NCBI GenBank assembly: GCA_964499865.1
Contig: CAZCPY010000040.1
Coordinates: 1 to 24,767, forward strand
From: JANOGU01 sp964499865
GTDB taxonomy: Bacteria > Pseudomonadota > Alphaproteobacteria > Rhodobacterales > Rhodobacteraceae
Reading direction: 5' to 3'
DNA: 24,767 nucleotides
Under the pieces are notes generated by a model, which saw only the letters and a list, made by a program, of their open reading frames with translations, searched no databases and was not told where the DNA came from. Every line of letters starts with the position of its first letter. The first letter of the stretch is position 1. This document shows positions 15,378 through 23,221 of this stretch, piece after piece. The position numbers and the translations under genes are program-made.

Positions 15378-15959
15378 TCAGGCGAAGAAGCGCGATGCGG
15401 GCAGGTAGGCGGCGAGGCGGGCGGCGGCGGCCCAGTCGGCCTCGAGTGCCATGTCGCCGACGAGGATCGCGGCATCTGCGGGCGTGCGGCTCAGCGCGCT
15501 GCGCAGCGCGGCGGCCTGGACGGCGAAGGGGGACAGGTGGCCCGGTGCCGGGTGGGTCTCGTCCAGCGCGGGCAGCGCGGCACGGAGCGCGGGCGGCGAC
15601 AGCGGGCGCACCGCGAGCCCGATGCGGGCCGCCCCCGTCACCGCGGCGACCCGGTCCGCCTTCGCGGGCGGCACGTCGGCGCCGCGCAGGGCGTCCAGCG
15701 CGTTAGAGGAGAACAGCACCGCCACCACGTCGCGCCCCGTCGTCGCCCGGATGCCTGCATAGGTGCGGTAGTCGAGCCCGAGGTCCGCCGCACGCCTCAG
15801 CCGGCCGCGCAGCACCTCGCGCGGCAGGTGCGGCAGCAGGGCCGCGCGGGCCGCCGTCCAGCAGTGGCGACGCCAGGCCGCGCCGGGTTCCAGCGTCGGG
15901 CCGCCATTGTGGCCGGGGCCGGGGCCGGGGCCGGGAGCGGAGCCGGGGCCGCCGGTCAC
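15378..15959 (-). CDS. Uncharacterised protein with HNGGP motif (193 aa)
   Basis: I do not recognise a function. The GTG at 15959 overlaps the riboflavin synthase stop as GTGA, suggesting coupled translation; another GTG lies at 15968. The N-terminus is a low-complexity Gly-Pro tract encoded by GGGGCC-type repeats, followed by GHNGGPTLEPGAAWRRHCW. HNGGP occurs in several small proteobacterial and phage-related proteins of unknown role. The middle reads LGLDYRTYAGIRATTGRDVV and LFSSNALDAL, and the end (LEADWAAAARLAAYLPASRF) looks helical. No signal peptide or membrane helix is apparent. GC-rich codon use matches the neighbours, so it seems resident. Confidence 0.75.
   Translation of the reverse strand: MTGGPGSAPGPGPGPGHNGGPTLEPGAAWRRHCWTAARAALLPHLPREVLRGRLRRAADLGLDYRTYAGIRATTGRDVVAVLFSSNALDALRGADVPPAKADRVAAVTGAARIGLAVRPLSPPALRAALPALDETHPAPGHLSPFAVQAAALRSALSRTPADAAILVGDMALEADWAAAARLAAYLPASRFFA
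15911..15950. repeat. GGGGCC-type hexanucleotide tract
   Basis: About four GGCCGG/GGGGCC units run in series, then a degenerate unit. They encode the Pro-Gly tract near the N-terminus of the HNGGP gene. Being multiples of six, changes in number would keep the reading frame. Confidence 0.7.
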
Positions 15960-16546
15960 GCGCCCCACTCCCGCAGCCGGGCGACATAGCGCGCCAGCGT
16001 GTCGATCTCGAGGTTGACCGCATCGCCCACGGCGACCTGCCCCCAGGTGGTGACGGCGCGGGTATGCGGGATCAGGTTGATGCCGAAGTCGGTGCCCGCG
16101 ACCTCGTTCACCGTCAGCGAGGTGCCGTTCAGGCAGACCGACCCCTTGGGCGCGATGAAGCCCGCAAGGTCCCCCGGCGCGCGGAAGGTCAGACGCAGGC
16201 TGTCGCCTTCCGCCTGCGCCGCCAGCACCTGCGCCAGCCCGTCGACATGGCCCGAGACGATGTGGCCGCCAAGCTCGTCGCCGACCTTCAGCGCGCGCTC
16301 GAGGTTGACCCGGCGCCCCGGTGCCCAGGCGCCGAGCGTGGTCCTGGACAGGGTTTCGGCCGAGATCTGCACCTCGAACCAGCCGGGCCCCAGCGCCACC
16401 GCGGTCAGGCAGACGCCGTCGCAGGCGATCGAGGCGCCGATGGCGATGCCGCCGGTGTCATGGGTGGTGCCGATGCGGGCGCGCAGGTCGCCCTGCCGCT
16501 CGACGCGAAGCACCTCGCCCATGTCGGTGACGATGCCGGTGAACAT
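15956..16546 (-). CDS. ribE: Riboflavin synthase, alpha chain (196 aa)
   Basis: It dismutates two 6,7-dimethyl-8-ribityllumazine molecules to riboflavin. Two lumazine-binding repeats are visible. The first starts MFTGIVTDMGEV with ACDGVCLTAV, and the second has GGHIVSGHVDG and CLNGTSLTVNEV. Length and start match the family. Other rib genes are not adjacent, and no FMN riboswitch was recognised in the 164-bp gap upstream. The downstream HNGGP gene is translationally coupled. The capsule genes run divergently on the other side. Confidence 0.96.
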   Translation of the reverse strand: MFTGIVTDMGEVLRVERQGDLRARIGTTHDTGGIAIGASIACDGVCLTAVALGPGWFEVQISAETLSRTTLGAWAPGRRVNLERALKVGDELGGHIVSGHVDGLAQVLAAQAEGDSLRLTFRAPGDLAGFIAPKGSVCLNGTSLTVNEVAGTDFGINLIPHTRAVTTWGQVAVGDAVNLEIDTLARYVARLREWGA

Positions 16547-16710
16547 GGCGCGCGTCTCCCCTTGCCCCCGGGGCGGAGGTAGCGCCGCGCCGCCGTCGCC
16601 GCAAGCCCGCCGCAGAAAGGCCGCGATTGCCGGGGATGCGTGGCGCGTGAACTTCCCCTTTACCGGGGCGGTGCGACAGGGGCAGGAAAGGGTCCGGACC
16701 GGACAGGCAG

Positions 16711-18000
16711 ATGACAGCTTCGGGCGAAAGACGCGTCTTCCTCTTCCTGCAGGGACCGCACGGGCCGTTCTTCCACCGGCTGGGACGGATGCTGTCGGCT
16801 GCGGGCGCGCGGGTCTGGCGCCTGGGCTTCAACCGCGGCGACCGCGCCTTCTGGTTCGACGGCGCGAGCTTCATCCCGTTCCGCGGCACCCCGGGCGACT
16901 GGCCCGCGGCCTGCGCGGCGCTGCTGGCGGAAAAGGGCGTCACCGACATCGTGCTCTACGGCGACACGCGGCCCGTCCATGCCCAGGCGGTCGCGGCGGC
17001 GCGGGCGGCGGGCGTGCGGGTGCATGTCTTCGAGGAAGGCTACCTGCGCCCGCACTGGGTGACCTACGAACGCGGCGGGTCGAACGGGCATTCGCGGCTG
17101 ATGGGGCTGTCGCTGGCCGAGATGAAGGCAGCGCTCGCGCATCTGGACATGGACCTGCCCGACGCCCCCGCGCGCTGGGGCGACATGCGCCAGCACATGT
17201 TCTGGGGCGCGCTCTACCACTGGTTCGTGCTGACCGGCTTCTGGGATTTCCGCAACTTCCGCCCGCACCGGTCGCTGACCGTGGGGCAGGAGTTCCTGCT
17301 GTATCTGCGCCGCTTCCTGATGCTGCCGTTCCACCGCTGGGAACGCATGCTGGCGGAACTGCGCATCAGGCACGGCGGCTTTCCCTATCACCTGGCGATC
17401 CTGCAGCTGGAACACGACGCGAGCTTCCAGATGCATTCGCCGTTCCGCACGATGACCGAATTCCTCGCCGTGGTGGTGGAAGGTTTCGCCAGGGGCGCGC
17501 CGCCGCATCACCACCTGGTCTTCAAGGCGCATCCGCTGGAAGACGGCCGCGTGCCGGTCAAGCGCGAGATCACGCGGCTGGCCCGCGCCCACGGGATCGA
17601 GGGGCGCGTGCATTTCGTGCGGGGCGGCAAGCTTGCGCAGCTTCTGAACCACGCGCGGTCGGCCGTCACCGTCAACTCCACCGCCGGGCAGCAGGTCCTT
17701 TGGCGCGGCCTGCCGCTCAAGACCTTCGGCGCCGCGGTCTATGCCAAGCCCGAATTCGTCTCGACCCAGCCCCTGGCCGAATTCTTCGCCCGCCCCACAA
17801 GGCCGGACAGCCGCGCCTACCGCGACTATCGCCACTACCTGCTGGAAACCAGCCAGGTGCCCGGCGGCTTCTACAGTTCGCGCGGACGGCGCGAATTGCT
17901 ACGACAGGTGGTGGACATGATGCTGTCGCCCGAAGATCCCTACGACGCGCTCACCTCCGGAAACGCGGCACCGCGGCAACAGTTGCGCGTGGTGAAATAG
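16711..18000 (+). CDS. kpsS: Capsule polysaccharide Kdo transferase, KpsS-like (429 aa)
   Basis: Resembles KpsS, which with KpsC builds the poly-Kdo linker on the lipid anchor of group 2-type capsules at the inner membrane. Family signatures are FLFLQGPHGPFFHRLGRML at the N-terminus, FEEGYLRPHWVTYE, LEHDASFQMHSPFR, VFKAHPLEDG and VNSTAGQQVLWRGLPL. No membrane segment is evident. The ATG at 16711 fits the family start. It is first of three same-strand capsule genes; the export lipoprotein follows after 94 bp of AT-richer DNA. Confidence 0.9.
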   Translation: MTASGERRVFLFLQGPHGPFFHRLGRMLSAAGARVWRLGFNRGDRAFWFDGASFIPFRGTPGDWPAACAALLAEKGVTDIVLYGDTRPVHAQAVAAARAAGVRVHVFEEGYLRPHWVTYERGGSNGHSRLMGLSLAEMKAALAHLDMDLPDAPARWGDMRQHMFWGALYHWFVLTGFWDFRNFRPHRSLTVGQEFLLYLRRFLMLPFHRWERMLAELRIRHGGFPYHLAILQLEHDASFQMHSPFRTMTEFLAVVVEGFARGAPPHHHLVFKAHPLEDGRVPVKREITRLARAHGIEGRVHFVRGGKLAQLLNHARSAVTVNSTAGQQVLWRGLPLKTFGAAVYAKPEFVSTQPLAEFFARPTRPDSRAYRDYRHYLLETSQVPGGFYSSRGRRELLRQVVDMMLSPEDPYDALTSGNAAPRQQLRVVK

Positions 18001-18017
18001 GCACGCTGTCGCCGACA

Positions 18018-18047
18018 TTGGCAGTTTTGCTTGTGTTTCTGTAGGTT
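18018..18047 (+). promoter_or_regulatory. Candidate promoter before the export lipoprotein gene
   Basis: TTGGCA (18018-18023) and TAGGTT (18042-18047) stand 18 bp apart in an AT-richer patch, about 50 bp before the start codon. A second promoter inside the capsule cluster is possible; the -10 is only fair. Confidence 0.3.
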
Positions 18048-18094
18048 TGTCGCCAAAAGTTGAACAAACGCTCCGGTCAACAGGAGTTCGAGCA

Positions 18095-19234
18095 GTGCGA
18101 ACGACCGCCCATCGGGCGGTGGCGGGGGCCACCCTCGTCGCCGCGAGCCTTGCCCTCGGCGCCTGCGGGCTGCCGCGGTCGGGGCCGAACAAGGCCGAGA
18201 TCTTCAGGGGCTCGGTGCTGGAACAGGGGGACGCCTTCATCGTCACCGTGAACGCCCGCGTGACCCGCGCCACGGCGGTGACGCCGGCGCTGGGGTTCTC
18301 GTCGGCGTTCCGGAACGCGGGCCTCGTGGGATCCGACACGATCTCGCCCGGCGACGTGCTGACGCTGACGGTCTACGAGAACGTGCGCGACGACCCCCTG
18401 CTCGGCAACACCGGGCAGCGCGTGTCGCTTCTGGATACCGTGCAGGTCGACGGCTCCGGCTTCATCTTCGTGCCCTATGCGGGGCGCATCAAGGCGGCCG
18501 GCCAGTCGCCCGAGGCGCTGCGCCAGGACATCGCGCGCAAGCTCGATGCCCAGACGCCCGACCCGCAGATCACCATCGCCCGCGCCGCGGGGGACGGCTC
18601 GACCGTCACCGTCTCGGGCGCGGTCACCGGACAGGGGGTCTTCCCCGTCGACCGGTCCACCCGCACGCTGATGGCGATGATCGCCCGCGCAGGCGGCGTG
18701 GCGATCGAGCCCGAGGCCGCGCTGGTGCGCGTCACCCGCGGCAACCAGACCGGGCAGGTCTGGCTGGTCGACCTCTACGCCAACCCCTCGCTCGACATCG
18801 CCCTTCGTCCCGGCGACCAGATCGTGGTGGAGCGCGACAGCCGCAGCTTCACCGCGATGGGCGCCACCGGCGCGCAGACGCTGGTGCCGTTCGCGACGCA
18901 GACCCTGTCGGCGATCGAGGCGATTGCCACCGTCGGCGGGCTGAACACCTCGCTGGCCGATCCCACCGGCGTCTTCGTCTTCCGCAACGAGCCGGCCGAG
19001 ATCGCCAATGCGGTGCTTGGCCGCAGCGACCTGCAGGGCGACCAGCGGATGGTCTATGTGCTGGACCTCACGCAGCCCACCGGCGTGTTCGAGGCGCGCG
19101 ACTTCCTGATCCGCGACGGCGACACGGTCTATGTGACCGAGGCACCCTTCGTGCAGTGGCAGAAGACGCTGTCGGCAATCACCGGCACGGTCGGCGCGGC
19201 CGACACCGTCGCCACGGCGGGCACGGGCGGCTGA
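18095..19234 (+). CDS. Polysaccharide export lipoprotein, Wza/KpsD-like (379 aa)
   Basis: An outer-membrane or periplasmic polysaccharide export (OPX) protein. The GTG at 18095 has AGGAG nine bases upstream and gives a clear lipoprotein signal, MRTTAHRAVAGATLVAAS, with lipobox LGAC (C24). An in-frame TTG at 18047 would add residues in front of the signal. The poly-export domain spans about residues 80-170 (DTISPGDVLTLTVYEN and GFIFVPYAGRIKAAGQSPE). Soluble-ligand-binding beta-grasp domains follow (VTVSGAVTGQGVFP; ALRPGDQIVVERD). The next gene starts 5 bp after the stop. Confidence 0.92.
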   Translation: MRTTAHRAVAGATLVAASLALGACGLPRSGPNKAEIFRGSVLEQGDAFIVTVNARVTRATAVTPALGFSSAFRNAGLVGSDTISPGDVLTLTVYENVRDDPLLGNTGQRVSLLDTVQVDGSGFIFVPYAGRIKAAGQSPEALRQDIARKLDAQTPDPQITIARAAGDGSTVTVSGAVTGQGVFPVDRSTRTLMAMIARAGGVAIEPEAALVRVTRGNQTGQVWLVDLYANPSLDIALRPGDQIVVERDSRSFTAMGATGAQTLVPFATQTLSAIEAIATVGGLNTSLADPTGVFVFRNEPAEIANAVLGRSDLQGDQRMVYVLDLTQPTGVFEARDFLIRDGDTVYVTEAPFVQWQKTLSAITGTVGAADTVATAGTGG

Positions 19235-19239
19235 GGGCC

Positions 19240-21252
19240 ATGACCGGCGTCGGGGAAGCCGTTCCCCGGCGGCTTCACGCCTTCGCGCTCGGGCTTCTGC
19301 GCGACCGGCGTGTGCGCCGCATCCTGGACCTTGCGGGGCACCAGCTGCGCGCGGGGCTTCCGGGGCCCGGCGATGGCGTCGTCGTCTGGGGCCGGTCGCC
19401 CCACGCCTGGCGCGGCGAGCGCGTCGCCGCCGCCCGCGGCCTGCCGCTTGTCCGGCTCGAGGATGCCTTCCTGCGGTCGGTCCGCCCCGGCCGCAGCGGG
19501 GCGCCGACGCTGGGGCTGATGGTCGATCCCGTCGGCGTGCATTTCGACGCCTCCGCGCCCTCGCGGCTGGAACGCCTGCTCGACCTCGTGGACCCCGGGG
19601 ACAGGGCCCTGATGGCCCGCGCCGCGGACGGCATCGCCCGGCTGCGCGCGGCCGACCTGTCCAAGTACACCCTGCACGATCCCGCCCTGCCCGGCCCCGC
19701 GCCCGGCTACGTGCTGGTGGCGGACCAGATCCGCGGCGATGCCTCGGTGCGCCACTCCGGCGCGCCCGGGGGGGTGTTCGCGCGGATGCTGGAGGCCGCG
19801 CGCGACGAAAACCCCGGCGCCCGCATCGTCATCCGCACGCATCCCGAAACCGCGCTCGGCCTGCGCCCCGGGCACTACGGGCCGGACGACGCCCGCGACG
19901 GTGCGGTGATCGAGGCGGGCGCGGTGTCGCCCTGGCGGCTGCTGGACGGCGCCGCGGCGGTCTATACCGTCTCGTCCCAGATCGGTTTCGAGGCGATCCT
20001 GGCGGGCCACAGCCCCCGCGTCTTCGGCCAGCCCTTCTATGCCGGCTGGGGCCTTTCCCGCGACGACCGCCCGCCGCCGCGCCGCGGCCGGACCCTGACC
20101 GCCGAGGCGCTGTTCGCAGCCGCGATGATCCAAGCGCCGCTGTGGTACGACCCCTGCCGCGACCGGCTGTGCCCCTTCGAGGAGGCGGCGGACCAGCTCG
20201 AGGCCGAAACCCGCGCCTTCCGCGAGGACCGGCGGGGCCATCTGGCGCTTGGCATGCGGCTGTGGAAGCGCGGGCGCATCCAGGCGGTGTTCGGGCGCGA
20301 AAGGCCCGTGGTCTTCCGCGACGACCCTGCTGCCGCCGCGAAGGCGGCGCGGGGGCGCGACCTTCTGGTCTGGGCGGGCAAGGAGCCTGCCGTGCCTCTG
20401 CCGGGGACCGTGCGCCGGGTGGAGGACGGTTTTCTCAGGTCACGCGGACTGGGGGCGGATCTGGTCCCCCCCCTCAGCCTCGTGACCGACGACCTCGGCA
20501 TCTACTACGACCCCACCCGCCCCTCGCGGCTGGAGGCGCTGGTGGCGGCGGGCCCGCCCCCCGGCGGTGCGGCGCGGGCGGCGCGGCTGGTGGCGGCGCT
20601 GGTGGCGCAGGCGGTCACCAAATACAACCTGCCGGGCGCCCTTCCCCCCCTGCCCGAGGGCCACCGCGTGCTGGTGCCTGGGCAGGTGGAGGACGACGCC
20701 TCGATCCTGAAGGGGGCGGGCGCGGTGCGGACAAACCTCGACCTCCTGCGCGCGGCCCGGACCGCGCGGCCGGAGGCGGTGATCGTCTGGAAGCCGCATC
20801 CGGACGTGGAGGCGGGCCTGCGCCCGGGCCGTGTCGACCCCGCAGACCTTGCGGGGCTGGCCGATGTGGTGGCCGAATGCGCCCCGGCGGCGGCGCTGAT
20901 CGACGCCTGCGACGAAGTGTGGACGATGACCTCGCTCATGGGCTTCGAGGCGCTTCTGCGCGGCAAGCCCGTGACCTGCCTGGGCGCGCCGTTCTACGCG
21001 GGCTGGGGGCTGACGGCGGACCTCGGGCCGGTGCCCGGGCGGCGGCAGGCGCGGCCCACGCTGCTGGCGCTGGCCCATGCCGCGCTGATCGCCTACCCGC
21101 GCTACTGGGACCCCGTCGCCCGCCTGCCCTGCCCGCCCGAGGTGGCGCTGGAGCGGCTGGCCTCGGGGACGATCCCGCGTGCATCTGCCTGGACGCGCGC
21201 GCTGGCCAAGGCGCAGGGGGCGCTCGCGCCGCTGGCGCATCTCTGGCGGTAG
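19240..21252 (+). CDS. kpsC: Capsule Kdo transferase, KpsC-like, two-domain (670 aa)
   Basis: Resembles KpsC, the dual beta-Kdo transferase that starts the poly-Kdo linker. The protein is an internal duplication: LEDAFLRS and VEDGFLRS, SKYTLHD and TKYNLPG, RTHPE and KPHPD, SSQIGFEAIL and TSLMGFEALL, and FYAGWGL at 266 and again at 585. Length agrees with KpsC. The ATG at 19240 follows GAGG; a longer frame from 19156 overlaps the export gene and is not used. KpsM/T/E (ABC export) and KpsF/U (Kdo supply) are not in the window. Confidence 0.93.
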   Translation: MTGVGEAVPRRLHAFALGLLRDRRVRRILDLAGHQLRAGLPGPGDGVVVWGRSPHAWRGERVAAARGLPLVRLEDAFLRSVRPGRSGAPTLGLMVDPVGVHFDASAPSRLERLLDLVDPGDRALMARAADGIARLRAADLSKYTLHDPALPGPAPGYVLVADQIRGDASVRHSGAPGGVFARMLEAARDENPGARIVIRTHPETALGLRPGHYGPDDARDGAVIEAGAVSPWRLLDGAAAVYTVSSQIGFEAILAGHSPRVFGQPFYAGWGLSRDDRPPPRRGRTLTAEALFAAAMIQAPLWYDPCRDRLCPFEEAADQLEAETRAFREDRRGHLALGMRLWKRGRIQAVFGRERPVVFRDDPAAAAKAARGRDLLVWAGKEPAVPLPGTVRRVEDGFLRSRGLGADLVPPLSLVTDDLGIYYDPTRPSRLEALVAAGPPPGGAARAARLVAALVAQAVTKYNLPGALPPLPEGHRVLVPGQVEDDASILKGAGAVRTNLDLLRAARTARPEAVIVWKPHPDVEAGLRPGRVDPADLAGLADVVAECAPAAALIDACDEVWTMTSLMGFEALLRGKPVTCLGAPFYAGWGLTADLGPVPGRRQARPTLLALAHAALIAYPRYWDPVARLPCPPEVALERLASGTIPRASAWTRALAKAQGALAPLAHLWR

Positions 21253-21316
21253 GGACGCGCCGGGGCCGCGCCCCGTCGGGTCCCGGGATACCCCGCCCCG
21301 GCGCCTTCAGCCGGGG

Positions 21317-21343
21317 CCTCCGCCGCCACCTGCGCGGCGGAGG
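21317..21343. terminator. GC-rich hairpin after kpsC
   Basis: CCTCCGCCG (21317-21325) pairs with CGGCGGAGG (21335-21343) around a 9-nt loop, in the convergent gap between kpsC and dprA. There is no T-tract. A terminator role is inferred from position. Confidence 0.4.
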
Positions 21344-21348
21344 ACGCG

Positions 21349-21375
21349 GAGGTCCCGGGTCAGGCCCGGGACGGG
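21349..21375. repeat. 27-bp direct repeat with internal hairpin, copy 1
   Basis: Begins GAGGTCCCGGGTCAGG and contains GTCCCGGG / CCCGGGAC around TCAGG. An identical copy lies 112 bp downstream. Probably a REP-like dispersed repeat. Confidence 0.85.
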
Positions 21376-21460
21376 ATGTCCCTTGACGGCGTTCGGCCTG
21401 TGGGGGGCGCAGGGCACCGGCGGGAAGGGCCTCCCTTTCCCTCGCGCGCCATTGACGGGC

Positions 21461-21487
21461 GAGGTCCCGGGTCAGGCCCGGGACGGG
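21461..21487. repeat. 27-bp direct repeat with internal hairpin, copy 2
   Basis: An exact copy of 21349-21375, ending 19 bp before the dprA stop. Both copies lie between convergent genes and may act as bidirectional terminators. Confidence 0.85.
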
Positions 21488-21506
21488 GTCTCCTGCATGT
21501 CTCCCC

Positions 21507-22667
21507 TCAATCCGCCCGTGCCAGAAGCCCGCCGGCGCGGCGTTCGATGCGGCCGTCCATTTCCAGCGACACGAGTTCCGGCGCGATCTCGGCCGCGGGC
21601 AGGCCGAGGTCGCGGATCAGCTGGTCCTCGGCCAGCGGGCTGGGGCCCAGGCGGTCAAGGATCAGGCCGTGCACGGCCGCGAGGTCGCGCAAGGGACGGC
21701 GGGGCGGCACCGGACCTGGCAGCAAGGCCGGCGGGGGCGGGTCGATGCGGGGCGCGGGCAGACTCGCGCCCAGGGCCTCGGCCACGTCCGCGGCCGACCG
21801 CACCAGAAGCGCGCCGTCGCGGATCAGGAGGTTGCAGCCGCCTGCCCGCGCGTCGAAGGGATGGCCCGGCACCGCCATCACCTCGCGCCCCAGATCCAGC
21901 GCCGCGCGCGCGGTGATCAGCGAGCCCGACCGGGTGGCGGCCTCGACCACCACCACCGCGCGCGACAGGCCCGCGACGATGCGGTTGCGCAGCGGGAAGT
22001 GGCGGGCCTGCGGCTCTGTCCCGGGGGGCTGTTCGGTCAGGAGCAGCCCGCGTTCGGCGATCTCGCCGGCAAGGGCGGCGTGTTCGGGCGGATAGACCAC
22101 GTCGATCCCCCCCGCCATCACGGCGACCGTGGCGGGAAGTGCGGCGCGGTGCGCCTCGGCGTCGATGCCGCGGGCGAGGCCCGAGACGACGGCAAAGCCC
22201 GCCTCCGCCAGCCCCTCGGCCAGCCGCCGCGCCATGCGCAGGCCCAGGGACGAGGCGTTGCGCGCGCCCACCAGCGCCACGCAGGGCCGGAAGGTCACGC
22301 CGGCATCGCCCTTTGCCCAGAGCACCGGCGGCGCCTCGGCCAGCGCGGCCAGGGCGGCGGGGTAGGACGCCTCGCCCCGGCACAGAAGCCGCGCCCCGGC
22401 CTTGCGGCCGGCGGCCAGTTCCGCCAGCGCCACGCCCTCCGGGCAGGCGGCATAATCCTCGACCCCGGCGGCGCGGGCGATGTCGGGCAGGGCCGCCAGC
22501 GCCGCGGCGGCGCTGCCATGGGCGCCCATCAGGCGGTGGAAGGTCGCAGGCCCCACGCGGCGCGACCGGATCAGGCGCAGCCAGTCCAGCCGCTCCCCCT
22601 CTGCCCCCGGGGGGGCATAGGCGGCGGGCGCCTCGTCGAAACCGTCGGTCGGCGATTCGGCCAGCAT
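21507..22667 (-). CDS. dprA: DNA-processing protein DprA (386 aa)
   Basis: DprA protects incoming single-stranded DNA and loads RecA during transformation. An N-terminal helical (SAM-like) region includes LRLIRSRRVGPATFHRL. The Rossmann core shows VALVGARNASSLGLRMARRL, VVSGLARGIDAEAH, VAVMAGGIDVVYPPEH, FPLRNRIVAGLS and TRSGSLITA. A C-terminal winged helix follows from about residue 320. The ATG at 22667 is the natural start. In Rhodobacter capsulatus, dprA is needed to receive gene transfer agent DNA and is controlled by CtrA; a TTAACCAT half-site here lies 35 bp upstream. Confidence 0.95.
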   Translation of the reverse strand: MLAESPTDGFDEAPAAYAPPGAEGERLDWLRLIRSRRVGPATFHRLMGAHGSAAAALAALPDIARAAGVEDYAACPEGVALAELAAGRKAGARLLCRGEASYPAALAALAEAPPVLWAKGDAGVTFRPCVALVGARNASSLGLRMARRLAEGLAEAGFAVVSGLARGIDAEAHRAALPATVAVMAGGIDVVYPPEHAALAGEIAERGLLLTEQPPGTEPQARHFPLRNRIVAGLSRAVVVVEAATRSGSLITARAALDLGREVMAVPGHPFDARAGGCNLLIRDGALLVRSAADVAEALGASLPAPRIDPPPPALLPGPVPPRRPLRDLAAVHGLILDRLGPSPLAEDQLIRDLGLPAAEIAPELVSLEMDGRIERRAGGLLARAD

Positions 22668-22701
22668 GCGCCCCCCATCCGGGCGCCAGTGTCGGGCGCG
22701 A

Positions 22702-22709
22702 ATGGTTAA
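22702..22709 (-). promoter_or_regulatory. CtrA-type half-site upstream of dprA
   Basis: TTAACCAT is read on the minus strand, 35 bp before the dprA start. It matches the alphaproteobacterial CtrA half-site; the second TTAA of the full site is absent. Confidence 0.45.
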
Positions 22710-22783
22710 CGGCAGGTGAATCGCCCCGGGGCCTGCCGCGGACGAGGGTGGCAGAGGCCCGCGACAGGCTTTATGTGACAGCC

Positions 22784-23221
22784 ATGTTCGACGCCCTGCT
22801 TCGCCGCCTGTCCGGCCCTGCCGCCGCCCTGCCCGCCCCCGAGGCGCGGCTGGCGCTGGCGGCGCTGCTGGTGCGCCTCGCGCGCGCCGACGGGCGCTAC
22901 ACGCCCGAGGAGGCGCGGCGCATCGACCGCGTGCTGGCCGCGCGCCATGCGCTGTCGCCGTTTGCCGCCACCGCGCTGCGGGCCGAGGCCGAGGCGCTGG
23001 AGGCCGCGGCGCCGGACACCGTGCGCTTCACCCGCGCGCTGAAGGATGCGGTGCCGCTGGAGGACCGCGCAGGCCTGGTCGAGGCGCTGTGGACCGTCGC
23101 CCTGGCCGACGGGACGCGCAGCGCCGAGGAGGAGCAGGTGATCCGGCTGGCGGCCAGCCTGCTGGGCCTGACCGACCGCGACTCCGCGCTGGCGCGCCAG
23201 CGGGCCGAGAGGGCGGGATGA
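22784..23221 (+). CDS. TerB-like protein (145 aa)
   Basis: An all-helical cytosolic protein of the TerB/tellurite-resistance family. It has two acidic metal-site motifs, LARADGRYTPEEARRID and VALADGTRSAEEEQVI, placed symmetrically as in TerB. No other ter gene is present, so tellurite resistance should not be assumed. Stand-alone relatives of this type are common in alphaproteobacteria and have no defined role that I know. The stop overlaps the next start as ATGA, so the following PhnD-like gene is coupled. It is divergent from dprA, with 116 bp between starts. Confidence 0.88.
   Translation: MFDALLRRLSGPAAALPAPEARLALAALLVRLARADGRYTPEEARRIDRVLAARHALSPFAATALRAEAEALEAAAPDTVRFTRALKDAVPLEDRAGLVEALWTVALADGTRSAEEEQVIRLAASLLGLTDRDSALARQRAERAG

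Noticed and set aside
16547..16710. FMN riboswitch upstream of ribE
   Set aside because: The gap shows only short GC palindromes; the conserved multi-helix FMN element could not be recognised.
16660..17835. 391-codon minus-strand open frame
   Set aside because: Antisense to the KpsS-like gene, rich in Arg, Gln and His, no family features.
19129..20241. 370-codon minus-strand open frame
   Set aside because: Antisense to the KpsC-like and export genes; shadow frame.
21349..21487. Possible CRISPR array
   Set aside because: Only two repeat copies, each with a long GC stem, a single 85-bp interval and no cas gene; a REP-like repeat fits better.
22784..23221. Tellurite resistance locus
   Set aside because: Only a TerB-like protein is present; no TerC, TerD or TerZ homologue in the window.
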